Source of the DNA: Deltaproteobacteria bacterium
GTDB taxonomy: Bacteria; Acidobacteriota; Thermoanaerobaculia; Multivoradales; JAHZIX01
Direction of reading: 5' to 3'
DNA length: 64,000 bases
Assembly: GCA_022601195.1 (NCBI GenBank)
Contig: JAHZIX010000044.1
Span: 248,001-312,000, forward strand
Shown: positions 18,150 to 25,953 of the stretch, one piece after another
Layout: every line of letters starts with the position of its first letter
How positions within the stretch are numbered: position 1 is the stretch's first letter
Position numbers and translations under genes: made by a program
Notes under the pieces: generated by a model
Seen by the model: only the letters and a program-made list of their open reading frames with translations
What the model was told of the DNA's origin: nothing
Database searches by the model: none

Positions 18150-18422
18150 ATGCTCAAGACAAAATTCACCAGAGGCTCACTCCGGCTCAGCCTGGCAACT
18201 ATTCTCTGTACCGGGTTTGCAGTTTCCGCCCTGGCGATTTACCTACCACCCGGACAAACCGGATCCTGGGAGCTTTCGGCCATCCAAGACTGCGCCCCAA
18301 GCTTGACCTGCATGGAGTACGTACTCGACAACAACAACGTATCAGGCGAGCCGGCCTGCCTGGATATCAACACGTTGGACTTTGAGGATCCTCGGCCTCC
18401 CGGGTTTCGACATGACCATTAG
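18150..18422 (+). CDS. Small secreted protein, copy 1 of a tandem triplet (90 aa)
   Basis: A 90-residue precursor starting MLKTKFTRGSLRLSLATILC. A basic N-terminus and hydrophobic core ending in VSALA give a clear signal peptide of about 29-30 residues. The mature part of about 60 residues starts IYLPPGQTGSW, has three cysteines (QDCAPSLTC and PACLD) and ends LDFEDPRPPGFRHDH. The AAAGGAA site 8 nt before the ATG selects this start over an in-frame upstream ATG at 18123. It is nearly identical in the leader peptide to copies 2 and 3 and more divergent in the mature part. I recognise no family. The odd number of cysteines suggests dimerisation or a modified Cys; the His-Asp-His end could bind metal. 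Both are guesses. Confidence 0.82.
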   Translation: MLKTKFTRGSLRLSLATILCTGFAVSALAIYLPPGQTGSWELSAIQDCAPSLTCMEYVLDNNNVSGEPACLDINTLDFEDPRPPGFRHDH

Positions 18423-18480
18423 ATTCGCCGCATCTTGAGAACCGAGCGAGCTCCCAGCTCACCAGCGGACAAGATCAACA

Positions 18481-18584
18481 TATTGATACCCAAATTCATC
18501 GGGAACCGCGTAATAGAGAGAGAGGAACAGGGAGGTTGAACTTCCCGCTATTTTACATTGAATCCATCATCAAGGAAATTTTCA
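18481..18584 (+). promoter_or_regulatory. Repeated 104-nt leader, copy 2
   Basis: Second copy of the leader, exactly 104 nt. The hairpin is kept by compensating changes: GGGAGGT at 18530-18536 pairs with ACTTCCC at 18540-18546, where the inner C-G pair of copies 1 and 3 has become T-A and one A-T pair is a G-T wobble. TATTTTA and the AAGGAA ribosome binding site are conserved. Confidence 0.65.
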
Positions 18585-18857
18585 ATGCTCAATACAAAAT
18601 TCACCAGAGGCTCACTCCGACTCAGCCTGGCGACTATTCTCTGTACCGGATTTGCAGTTTCCGCCCTGGCGATTTATATACCACCTGGAGAAACCGGATC
18701 TTGGCAAGCTTCGTCGAGCCAAGACTGCGACGCTGTTTTGACCTGCATGGAATACGTGATGGACAACGGCGCGGTGTCACCCGAGTTGCACTGCATGGAC
18801 ACCAGCACATTGGACTTTGAGAATCCCGCGGAAGCGGGCTTTCGACACGATCATTAG
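18585..18857 (+). CDS. Small secreted protein, copy 2 of a tandem triplet (90 aa)
   Basis: A 90-residue precursor with the same length as copies 1 and 3 and an almost unchanged signal peptide (TRGSLRLSLATILCTGFAVS). The mature part (IYIPPGETGSWQ...) is the most divergent of the three but keeps all three cysteines (SQDCDAVLTC, HCMD), the TLDFE segment and the GFRHDH end. Start chosen from the AAGGAA site before the ATG at 18585. It follows copy 1 after 58 nt plus the leader. Function unknown. The stronger conservation of the leader peptide and of the C-terminal six residues than of the middle suggests a processed or exported peptide family under diversifying change. Confidence 0.82.
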   Translation: MLNTKFTRGSLRLSLATILCTGFAVSALAIYIPPGETGSWQASSSQDCDAVLTCMEYVMDNGAVSPELHCMDTSTLDFENPAEAGFRHDH

Positions 18858-19021
18858 GAACCTGTACTGTGCTGACCGTCCGTGGCTGCAGGAGTGCCGA
18901 AATCTCCTTTAACAGAGAGCCGCCTCATCACGAGAAGGTCTATGTAGACGAATCGGGCTGGTGTGATCCGATCCGCAGTTTGCTCATCGAGCTGCTAGAT
19001 CGCCAGCGAAAGAAAGTAAGA

Positions 19022-19125
19022 TACTGATACCCAAACTCAGTGGATACCGCGTAATAAAGAGAGAGGAAATGGGAAGCAGGGTTTCCCGATATTTTACATT
19101 GGATCTATCACAAAGGAGATTTCCT
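19022..19125 (+). promoter_or_regulatory. Repeated 104-nt leader, copy 3
   Basis: Third copy, again exactly 104 nt. GGGAAGC at 19071-19077 pairs with GTTTCCC at 19081-19087 (loop AGG, one G-T wobble). The GATACCC and GATACCGCGTAA boxes are unchanged from copy 1. The ribosome binding site AAAGGAG is the strongest of the three. Confidence 0.65.
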
Positions 19126-19398
19126 ATGCTCAAGACAAAATTCACCAGAAGTTCGCTCCGACTAGGCCTGGCGATAGTGCTCTGCGCCGGGTTCGCACTT
19201 TCCGCCCTGGCGATTTACTTACCACCCGGACAAGTCGGAAGTTGGCAGCCTTCGTCCATCCAAGACTGCGCAGCCAGCCTGACCTGCATGGAATGGACAC
19301 TCACCAACGGCACCACAGTGGGCGAGCCGGCCTGCGTGGATCGCAGCACGTTGGACTTCGAGGACCCAAGGCCTGCCGGATTTCGACACGACCACTAG
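19126..19398 (+). CDS. Small secreted protein, copy 3 of a tandem triplet (90 aa)
   Basis: A 90-residue precursor with signal peptide (LGLAIVLCAGFALSALA) and mature part IYLPPGQVGSWQPS, cysteines in IQDCAASLTC and PACVD, and C-terminus DPRPAGFRHDH. It is closest to copy 1 in the mature region, so the array probably grew by duplication of gene plus leader. The AAAGGAG site fixes the start at 19126; an in-frame ATG at 19069 lies within the leader. The gene is followed after about 200 nt by a terminator on the same strand, which probably ends the array. I do not recognise the family. Confidence 0.82.
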   Translation: MLKTKFTRSSLRLGLAIVLCAGFALSALAIYLPPGQVGSWQPSSIQDCAASLTCMEWTLTNGTTVGEPACVDRSTLDFEDPRPAGFRHDH

Positions 19399-19542
19399 AA
19401 CCGCTGTACCTCGAAGGCCGATTGAGGGCACCGCCTCTCTCACTACTTGCTCGCGCAGTCAGCCATGCTGGGATCAGCATGAAAGTTACCAGCGCAGCCA
19501 CGAGAACAGCGAGCATCAACCTGATCGTTGAAAGGAGGTTCC

Positions 19543-19599
19543 GTGAAGATCTTGACCGATCTGATTGCCTGCCATAGAAGCTGCTTGATCGACTTCTGA
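19543..19599 (+). CDS. Possible 18-residue peptide gene with a strong ribosome binding site
   Basis: A GTG start at 19543 follows the near-perfect Shine-Dalgarno AAAGGAGGT by a few nucleotides and opens a frame for MKILTDLIACHRSCLIDF (18 residues, two cysteines), ending 9 nt before the terminator stem. The very strong ribosome binding site and the exact fit between the third secreted-protein gene and the terminator argue for translation. The short length means chance cannot be excluded. It could be a peptide product or a regulatory minigene. Confidence 0.35.
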   Translation: MKILTDLIACHRSCLIDF

Positions 19600-19607
19600 T
19601 CTAGCAT

Positions 19608-19644
19608 AAGCCCCGATCCGCCAAAAAACGGGTCGGGGCTTTTC
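19608..19644 (+). terminator. Rho-independent terminator after the secreted-protein array
   Basis: AGCCCCGATCCG at 19609-19620 pairs with CGGGTCGGGGCT at 19629-19640 (12 bp with one wobble), loop CCAAAAAA, then TTTT. The T-run is on the + strand, so it ends transcripts coming from the small-protein array. The opposite strand has no T-run. Confidence 0.75.
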
Positions 19645-19790
19645 GGGATCTCGTAGGAAAGAGAACGACTTCATCTTCAGGCAACCTCGCCCTCCCCCCT
19701 CTTCGAGCCTCGACCAAACCTCTTTGAGATAGCATGGCACCGTTCAGCATCTACAACGACTTCCTGAGCCAGGAAAGAAGAGGCAAGGCG

Positions 19791-20357
19791 ATGGCGAAAT
19801 CCCCTGAAGAAATGGCGCAGTCCATGATCGCGAATCTGAAAGAGAAGACCGGTAAGTCGCTTCCGGAATGGCTGAAGATCACCACTTCCAACGATCTCGA
19901 GAAGCATGGGCAGCTGGTCAAGATGCTGAAAACAGACCATGGCATCACCCACGGCTTCGCAAACCTCATCGCCCACAAGACACTGGAAACACGCCAGGGA
20001 GGCCAGAAGGAAGAAAAGGACCTGGTCGCCAGCCAATACTCCGGAGCCAAGGAAGGGCTGAAACCGATCTACGATGCTCTGATCGAGATCGTTCAAGGAT
20101 TCGGCAAGGATGTCGAAGTCTCCCCCAAGAAGACCTACGTCAGCCTTCGCCGCTCAAAACAATTCGCCCTGATTCAGCCTTCTACCAAGACCCGGGTCGA
20201 TGTCGGCCTCAATTGCAAAGGCACTCCAGCCACGGAACGCCTGGAGGTCTCTGGCAGTTTCAACGCCATGGTGAGTCACCGCGTCAGATTGACGGAACCC
20301 GGCCAGGTCGATGACGAATTGGCTGCTTGGCTGCGAGCTGCCTACGAAGCTTCCTGA
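19791..20357 (+). CDS. DUF4287/DUF5655 domain protein
   Basis: A 188-residue cytosolic protein. The N-terminal part (MAQSMIANLKEKTGKSLPEWLKI, then HGITHGFANLIAHKTL) matches the DUF4287 family, a small helical domain. The C-terminal part (IYDALIEIVQGFGKDVEVSPKKTYVSLRRSKQFALIQPSTKTRVDVGLN) matches DUF5655, a putative transport- or DNA-associated domain of unknown role. The ATG at 19791 is chosen because the homologous region starts there; an upstream in-frame ATG at 19734 would add 19 unmatched residues. It is followed 101 nt later by the DoxX-like gene. Confidence 0.85.
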   Translation: MAKSPEEMAQSMIANLKEKTGKSLPEWLKITTSNDLEKHGQLVKMLKTDHGITHGFANLIAHKTLETRQGGQKEEKDLVASQYSGAKEGLKPIYDALIEIVQGFGKDVEVSPKKTYVSLRRSKQFALIQPSTKTRVDVGLNCKGTPATERLEVSGSFNAMVSHRVRLTEPGQVDDELAAWLRAAYEAS

Positions 20358-20458
20358 ACCGACCCGGGTGCTGCTTTCGTAAGGCAACAAGCAGGGCGAA
20401 GGGAATCCCCTCTCCTGCGATTTCACCATCCTGGTTCGGAAAGGGAAGGAATTCTCCT

Positions 20459-20863
20459 ATGAATAGTCTCTCTAAGGGTCAACGCATCACCAGTTGGGTC
20501 TTGCAACTCGCCGCCGCCGGCATTCTTCTGCAAACTCTGTTCTTCAAATTCACCGCAGCACCGGAATCTGTATACATCTTCTCGAAGCTGGGGATGGAGC
20601 CGTGGGGCCGCCTTGGCAGCGGTGTCACTGAGTTGATCGCCTCTCTACTGCTCCTGGTTCCTGCCACCGCAGCAACCGGGGCCGTTCTGGCGATAGGAGT
20701 CATGGTAGGAGCCATCTTCAGCCACCTCACCGTTCTCGGCATCGAAGTTCAGGGGGATGGGGGAGGTCTCTTCGCCCTAGCCCTGGTGGTCTTTGGGGCC
20801 GCCTGCGGTGTCGCATTTCTGCGGCGGAAGCAGTTACCCATCATCGGCAGCCGATTCTCATAA
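20459..20863 (+). CDS. DoxX-like integral membrane protein
   Basis: A 134-residue protein with four predicted membrane helices (about 10-28, 45-65, 70-90 and 100-118). The arrangement FFKFTAAPESVYIFSKLGMEPWGRLGSGVTELIASLLLL matches the DoxX family. The ribosome binding site AAGGGAAGGA lies before the ATG at 20459, which fixes this start over a longer frame. DoxX-family proteins are associated with redox or sulfur metabolism in some organisms, but the role of this subgroup is unknown. Neighbouring genes give no functional hint. Confidence 0.85.
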   Translation: MNSLSKGQRITSWVLQLAAAGILLQTLFFKFTAAPESVYIFSKLGMEPWGRLGSGVTELIASLLLLVPATAATGAVLAIGVMVGAIFSHLTVLGIEVQGDGGGLFALALVVFGAACGVAFLRRKQLPIIGSRFS

Positions 20864-20929
20864 CGAGCTTCGGAGAACTTTCTACCAAAGGCAACAGAAA
20901 GAGCCCTCCGGAGACATATACTCCGCTCC

Positions 20930-23377
20930 ATGGCACCCCGCCTCGACCCTGAAAACCTTACCCTCGACCTGGCGGTGGCCGATCTCCTCGAGACTCGGCT
21001 GGTACGAAGCCTCGGCTTCGCCAACCGGGGAGGCTACGAGCGCATGTGGCTCGGCCAGGCGATCCATAGCCGCTACCAGGAACAAGCCCTGGAAGAAGAC
21101 CCAACTTACCAAAGGGAGGTCACCGTCACCCTGGAATTCGAACATCGGGGGTGGCAGGTGCGGATTCGAGGCCGCATCGACGGGCTCCGCCGGGATCCCG
21201 ACGGAGTGCGGGTCATCGAGGAGATCAAGTCGGTTCGTCGCGGTGGGCAACTCGCTCCCGCCGTCCGGGAGCTCTACCAACGCCAAGCGCTGCTCTACGC
21301 CTGGATGCTCCAAGCCCAAGCCCAAGACCTGGACAAAGACAAAAAGGAAGAGATTCGCGCCGAGCTGGTCTTGATCGAGATCGGCAGTGACGAGACGGAG
21401 CGCCAGGAGGTCTCCGGAGACCTACGAGGCATCGAGGCCTCGGTAAAGCGCCTCCTCAACAGCCTGCTGAGTACCCACGAGAAGCAGCTCGAAGAGAGGC
21501 AACAGCGCCAAGCCGCTGCTGAAGCACTGAGCTTTCCATTTCCGGAAATGAGGCCGGGGCAGGAAGAGATTCTCACCGCCGTCGAAACCGCTCTCAAAAA
21601 CCGGGAGCACGTCTTGGTAGAGGCAGCTACCGGCATCGGCAAGACGATTGCCGCTCTCTACCCAACCATCCGCTACTGCCTGAGCCACAACAAGCGCATC
21701 TTCGTGCTCACTGCCAAGACCCTCCAGCAGGAGATGGCCGGGGCTGTCCTCGAGATGCTCAACCAGCACAAGGCATTCCACAGCTTGCGGCTGCGGGCCA
21801 AAGCCAAGATGTGTGCCAATGACCAGGTGATCTGCCACGAGGAATACTGCCCCTACGCCCGCGACTACTACCAAAAGCTCAACAGCTCGGCGGTGCTGGA
21901 GGATCTGCTCTATCGCCATGGAAACCTCGATCCGGACTCCATCTACTCGGCCGCCCGCAAAGCCGAGGTCTGTCCCTTCGAAGTCAGCCTGGAGCTAGGC
22001 CGCACGGTGCAGGTTACCGTTTGCGACTACAACTACGCCTTCGACCCTTATGTAGCCCTGTCGGATTTCAGTGGAGATGAAGACCTCGGTGACACCATTT
22101 TGGTGATCGACGAGATCCACAACCTGGTCAGCCGAGGCCGGGGCTATTACAGCCCGGAACTGGGATCGAAGGCCGCGGCGGCAGCAGCGGATGCCATGAG
22201 CATGGGAGGGGACCCGGTCCACTACCAAATACAGGACATCTGCCGCAGGCTCTCCGCCCTCATCGAGCGAACCTGCCGGGAGAGTCTCGAGGAAGGCGGC
22301 CCCTACATGGAAGCCGCAGAGGTTTCCTTGCCGGAAGACAAGCTGTGGCGACTCAGACCGGCCTTCGACGCAGCCTTCGTCGACTACCTGGAGTACCAAC
22401 GGGACCAAAAGAGCTTTCGCGCTGAGGACCCCTTCGTGGACCTCTATTTCTCTTTCCTCCGCTTTCTCAACGGGTTGGTGACCACCAACGATGCCTTTAG
22501 CCATTGCGTGGAAAAACGCTCCGACGGTTATTGGCTGAGAATCCTGTGCAAGGACCCGAGCCAATTTCTCGGCAAAGTCATGGAGCGTTGCCACTCGGTC
22601 ATCGGGCTGTCGGCAACCCTTTCCCCACCGGAGTTCTACCGGGATCTTCTGGGGTTCGAACCGGGGCGAACCGCTACGGTGGCGGTCGCCAATCCCTTCC
22701 CCTCCGAGCAACGCCGTCTCGTCATCGATGCGGGCATTGCCACCACTTGGAAGGAACGCCCTCGCTACTACCCGAAAATCGCCCAACGCCTCGGGGAAAT
22801 GGCCGATTCCGTACCGGGCAACTGCTTGGCACTCTTCCCTAGCTATGACTTTCTCGCTCAGGTGGCGGGCCAGTTGCAATCCGACACCAAGCGAGTGCTC
22901 GTTCAGCACCGAGCAGACGGCGACCGGGAAAGGGACGAGATATTGGAGACGCTGCGCTCGGCGGTGATGGGAGACATCCTATTGCTGGCCGTGGCCGGAG
23001 GTGTCTTTGCCGAGGGAGTGGACTATCCCGGAGACATGCTCAAGGCGGTAGCTGTGGTCGGCCCCTGTCTTCCAGGGGTCAGCCTGGAACAGCGGCTCCT
23101 CAAGGAGTACTACGATGAACGCTTCGAAAAAGGCTTCGAGTACTCGTTCGTCGTCCCCGGCATGACCCGGGTCGTGCAGGCCGCGGGACGCCTCATTCGA
23201 TCCCCCAAGGACAGCGGAGTCATCGCCCTGTTCGATCGACGCTTCCTGAGAAAGCCCTACAGCCGCCACCTACCAGCGGATTGGATCCCGGAGGAAGGCC
23301 TCAAGACCCTGGTCGGAGTGCCCGCCAAAGCCGCGAAAGAGTTCTTTGCTGCAGAGCTCAGTGAAACAGAGTTCTAG
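20930..23377 (+). CDS. PD-(D/E)XK nuclease - XPD/DinG-type Fe-S helicase fusion
   Basis: An 815-residue protein. Residues 35-130 form a RecB/Cas4-like nuclease: GQAIH (H46), RGRIDG (D84), EEIKS (E98, K100) and the QxxxY motif (Q119, Y123). Residues 205-815 are an SF2 helicase of the XPD/DinG/Rad3 family with Walker A EAATGIGKT (231-239) and Walker B DEIH (394-397). Four cysteines, C295, C302, C307 and C348, sit where this family binds a 4Fe-4S cluster. C-terminal motifs include VIGLSATLSPPEF and QAAGRLIRSPKD. It should unwind DNA 5' to 3' and may cut it. All nuclease residues appear intact. It is probably a DNA repair enzyme. It is transcribed alone. Confidence 0.92.
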   Translation: MAPRLDPENLTLDLAVADLLETRLVRSLGFANRGGYERMWLGQAIHSRYQEQALEEDPTYQREVTVTLEFEHRGWQVRIRGRIDGLRRDPDGVRVIEEIKSVRRGGQLAPAVRELYQRQALLYAWMLQAQAQDLDKDKKEEIRAELVLIEIGSDETERQEVSGDLRGIEASVKRLLNSLLSTHEKQLEERQQRQAAAEALSFPFPEMRPGQEEILTAVETALKNREHVLVEAATGIGKTIAALYPTIRYCLSHNKRIFVLTAKTLQQEMAGAVLEMLNQHKAFHSLRLRAKAKMCANDQVICHEEYCPYARDYYQKLNSSAVLEDLLYRHGNLDPDSIYSAARKAEVCPFEVSLELGRTVQVTVCDYNYAFDPYVALSDFSGDEDLGDTILVIDEIHNLVSRGRGYYSPELGSKAAAAAADAMSMGGDPVHYQIQDICRRLSALIERTCRESLEEGGPYMEAAEVSLPEDKLWRLRPAFDAAFVDYLEYQRDQKSFRAEDPFVDLYFSFLRFLNGLVTTNDAFSHCVEKRSDGYWLRILCKDPSQFLGKVMERCHSVIGLSATLSPPEFYRDLLGFEPGRTATVAVANPFPSEQRRLVIDAGIATTWKERPRYYPKIAQRLGEMADSVPGNCLALFPSYDFLAQVAGQLQSDTKRVLVQHRADGDRERDEILETLRSAVMGDILLLAVAGGVFAEGVDYPGDMLKAVAVVGPCLPGVSLEQRLLKEYYDERFEKGFEYSFVVPGMTRVVQAAGRLIRSPKDSGVIALFDRRFLRKPYSRHLPADWIPEEGLKTLVGVPAKAAKEFFAAELSETEF

Positions 23378-23495
23378 ACACTTAGGGCATCTGCTTGCTA
23401 GTAAAGTCCCTTTGGGCCCTTGAGAGCGAAGAGCCTTGAGGAAGCTCGATAGGCACCCCCCAGGGAAGGCTCCTCGGAAAGGCCCCGAAGAAAAG

Positions 23496-24524
23496 CTAAG
23501 CCCCAGCCACCAGAGACACCTGTACGGGCTCACCGGGAGTCAAGACACCTTCCGAGAGCTGGATTCGCAGGCGATAACCCCACTGTGGAGTGTTGGCTCG
23601 CAGCCATAGGGCTTCCGGCAGGAGCAATCGTTCGTTACCGATGCTGGTTACAGTTCCGACCAGATGCTCCCCGGTGGCTCGGCGAACCTCGGCTCTACCT
23701 CCCACCCGGCCCTGGGGTGCCACCGGGGAACTGAACCAGGCATGGACTTCCCAAGTTTCCATGGCGCTGACCCGGACCACTGCTCCGCCTTCTTTGACCC
23801 ACTCCCCCGGCGCAAGGTAGGTCTCCATCACTTGGCCCGCTACGGAGCTTCGCAAGGTCAACCGGCTGATGCGAGCCTCTAGTTCCGAGAGGCGCCGCTC
23901 GGCCGCCTCCAGTTGCCATGGGTTAGCACCGGGAGCAGCGGCCGCCCGTCGGCGAGCTCGAGTAGCGCTCTGCCTCGCCAAGGCCAGGCGACCGCGATCC
24001 GCTTCCACCCGAGTTTGAGTAACCTCCATCTCGCGCCGTACATCTTGGGCCCGCTCCGCTGCAGAAACTCCCTCCGCTACCAGTCGTTCGGCGACCGAGA
24101 GCTGCTCCCCAAGGGCCCGCAGCCGGGCTTCTCCTTCCGCCACTCGAGCACTCAGCTCCGCGAGCTCCAAACCTGCTGACTCGCGATCCCGCTCGTATCG
24201 ACGTGACTGCCCCTGCAGGCTCGAGAGCTCTCGTTCGCTCAAAGCCTCTAGCTCCGCCTCCAAAACCTCGGTCCGTGCTCGTAGCGCTGCGCCATCGAAT
24301 CGCGCCACGATGTCACCAACAGCCACTGCCTGGTGCAGAACCGCATTCAATTCGAGCAGAACTCCATCCTCCGGGGCTGACAGGATCACCGAAGGTGCCC
24401 ACGCTAGAGCAGGAATCTGGGTCGATGGGCGATGGGCGATGGCCAATAGAGCGAAGCAAAGACCCACCAACCACACCAGGGTCGAAACTCGGCGGCGCAA
24501 CGCTGGGGACGCAGAAAATTTCAT
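23496..24524 (-). CDS. HlyD-like membrane fusion (efflux adaptor) protein
   Basis: A 342-residue protein with an N-terminal membrane anchor (LVWLVGLCFALLAIA), a split biotinyl-lipoyl-like motif (GVLLELNAVLHQAVAVGDIVARFD and LTLRSSVAGQVMETYLAPGEWVKEGG) and a coiled coil of Glu/Arg-rich heptads between them (about 80-200). This is the architecture of HlyD/RND adaptor proteins that bridge an inner-membrane pump to an outer-membrane channel. No pump gene is adjacent. It is the last gene of a leftward unit with the DUF4956 and VTC genes (5-nt gap), which suggests a role in export or anchoring of a product made by them. Confidence 0.85.
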   Translation of the reverse strand: MKFSASPALRRRVSTLVWLVGLCFALLAIAHRPSTQIPALAWAPSVILSAPEDGVLLELNAVLHQAVAVGDIVARFDGAALRARTEVLEAELEALSERELSSLQGQSRRYERDRESAGLELAELSARVAEGEARLRALGEQLSVAERLVAEGVSAAERAQDVRREMEVTQTRVEADRGRLALARQSATRARRRAAAAPGANPWQLEAAERRLSELEARISRLTLRSSVAGQVMETYLAPGEWVKEGGAVVRVSAMETWEVHAWFSSPVAPQGRVGGRAEVRRATGEHLVGTVTSIGNERLLLPEALWLRANTPQWGYRLRIQLSEGVLTPGEPVQVSLVAGA

Positions 24525-24529
24525 GGTTA

Positions 24530-25219
24530 TCAGCCTCCTTGTACTCGTGCCGCTGGGAGCAACGACACCGCTCGCACTCCAGCCGTCTTGAGCTCACTCA
24601 CCAAATCGGCACCGGCCTGGTCACTCTTTAGGTCGAGGTCATATACCAGTTCATCCTCAATTTCGCTGACACTCCTCAGGCCACTCAGACGGAAGGAGGA
24701 ACAGTGGTTTCCCAAGATCTCCCCGAGGCGATCCCGCTGTGCTTTGTCCCCACTGACACGGAAGCGCAGCAACCCTTCCTGCAGGGTCGGAGCACCAAAA
24801 GAGCTCCACGATAGAAACAGGGCCGCGGCACCGATGCTCGCCGCGGAGACCATCGCCAGGACTCCCGCTCCCACTCCGGCGGCCATACCTACAGCCACCG
24901 AGAGAAAGAGAAAAGCCGTGTCGAGAGCATCTTTGATGGGGGTGCGAAAGCGAACGATTGCGAGGGCCGCCCCCAAACCGAAGGCCCTGGCCAGGCTGTC
25001 ACCTACGACACACATGATCACCGCCACGACGAGGCTCAGGAGGACCAGAGACTGAACAAAGTTCTGGCTGTAGTTGAGAGTGCCATGGGAAGCGCGATAG
25101 ACCCAAGCGACGAACAAACCGCAGAGAAACGCCACCAACAACCTCAACAACATATCCGGAAGACTGATCGCTGTCGGCCCAGCGGACTCAGCGATGAGAG
25201 TACTGAATAGATCATTCAT
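24530..25219 (-). CDS. DUF4956 membrane protein
   Basis: A 229-residue protein with about four membrane helices in the first 140 residues and a soluble C-terminal domain. The segments GLGAALAIVRFRTPIKDALDTAFLFLSVAVGMAAGVG and NYSQNFVQSLVLLSLVVAVIM match DUF4956. These proteins are repeatedly encoded next to VTC-domain polyphosphate polymerase-like genes and CotH-type genes in many bacteria. The stop of the VTC gene overlaps its start by 4 nt (ATGA), so the pair is translationally coupled. The molecular function is unknown. Confidence 0.9.
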   Translation of the reverse strand: MNDLFSTLIAESAGPTAISLPDMLLRLLVAFLCGLFVAWVYRASHGTLNYSQNFVQSLVLLSLVVAVIMCVVGDSLARAFGLGAALAIVRFRTPIKDALDTAFLFLSVAVGMAAGVGAGVLAMVSAASIGAAALFLSWSSFGAPTLQEGLLRFRVSGDKAQRDRLGEILGNHCSSFRLSGLRSVSEIEDELVYDLDLKSDQAGADLVSELKTAGVRAVSLLPAARVQGG

Positions 25220-25953
25220 GATGCATACACCAAGTTCGAAATCACCGGCGAGCGATCAAGGGAAAAGATACCCAGCCCGTATTTGGAACAGGAGCAGCGC
25301 TCGAGCTCAAAATCGTGAGCAAGGCGCTGCATCCAGCGAGGCGCCGCGCCGAAGAATTTGAGCTCGAGGACCACTCGATCATCGAGCTCCGGAAAGATCC
25401 ATCCTCCCTCTGCGGGAGCCAGAGCAGCACAAGGCTCGATCACTTGCGCTTCGATGGCCCGGTCAAAGGTCATTCGAACCCCATCTCCCCAGGGACTAGT
25501 CCAAGCCAAGCGGGTGTATTTGACCCACATGCGCGGCACCATGGTCCGATGGTCAATGACCTCGCGGATCGTATCGAGGGCGGAAGGGTCGTTGTCATTC
25601 CTGTAGGCGTTGACCGGGGCGAGCCCATTCGCCACCCGCTCCGCATCGGTAGCGTCGAGAAGGACTCGAGTCTTGGTAATCGAGGATCCGTAGCGCTGCT
25701 TGAGCTCGAGAAAGTAGGGAGGGCGGGGACTCTGGCGGTAGCATCGCAACCGTACCTTGGAGCGCAACACCACCCCTTCATCGGTCTCAGAGGCATCTTC
25801 ATCTAGGGGCGTATCGAAATAGAGACTGTTGACGATGTATTCGCCATCCTTCGAGTGAGCGTCCGGTTCGAGGTGAAAGCGGGCAATCTCCTGAAGTTCC
25901 TGTGCCACTTGTTCAGAGATACGGTATTTGAGCTCAAAGCGTGCCTGAGACAT
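25216..25953 (-). CDS. VTC-domain (polyphosphate polymerase-like) protein
   Basis: A 245-residue VTC-domain protein. RFELKYRIS, YIVNSLYFDTP, VRLRCYRQ, YFLELKQRYGSSITKTRV and VVLELKF are the ordered basic and acidic motifs of the tunnel-shaped triphosphate-tunnel fold that polymerises ATP into polyphosphate in yeast Vtc4. Catalytic competence is plausible but unproven for bacterial members. The ATG at 25953, preceded by GAGG, is preferred over a TTG start at 26004 that would add 17 unmatched residues. It heads the VTC-DUF4956-HlyD unit. No CotH gene is visible nearby, unlike in many related clusters. Confidence 0.9.
   Translation of the reverse strand: MSQARFELKYRISEQVAQELQEIARFHLEPDAHSKDGEYIVNSLYFDTPLDEDASETDEGVVLRSKVRLRCYRQSPRPPYFLELKQRYGSSITKTRVLLDATDAERVANGLAPVNAYRNDNDPSALDTIREVIDHRTMVPRMWVKYTRLAWTSPWGDGVRMTFDRAIEAQVIEPCAALAPAEGGWIFPELDDRVVLELKFFGAAPRWMQRLAHDFELERCSCSKYGLGIFSLDRSPVISNLVYAS

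Noticed and set aside
18869..19027. 52-codon GTG-started open frame between secreted-protein copies 2 and 3
   Set aside because: No ribosome binding site at a suitable distance, no counterpart between copies 1 and 2, and it runs into the third leader.
18046..19398. CRISPR or mobile-element reading of the repeats
   Set aside because: The repeats are three gene-plus-leader units with coding constraint; there are no short regular spacers, terminal inverted repeats or transposase.
19480..19577. 32-codon frame overlapping the 18-residue peptide in another frame
   Set aside because: Weak ribosome binding site; the AAAGGAGG inside it fits the other frame much better.
21995..22909. 304-codon frame opposite the helicase gene
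   Set aside because: Antisense shadow; the + strand encodes an intact helicase with all motifs.
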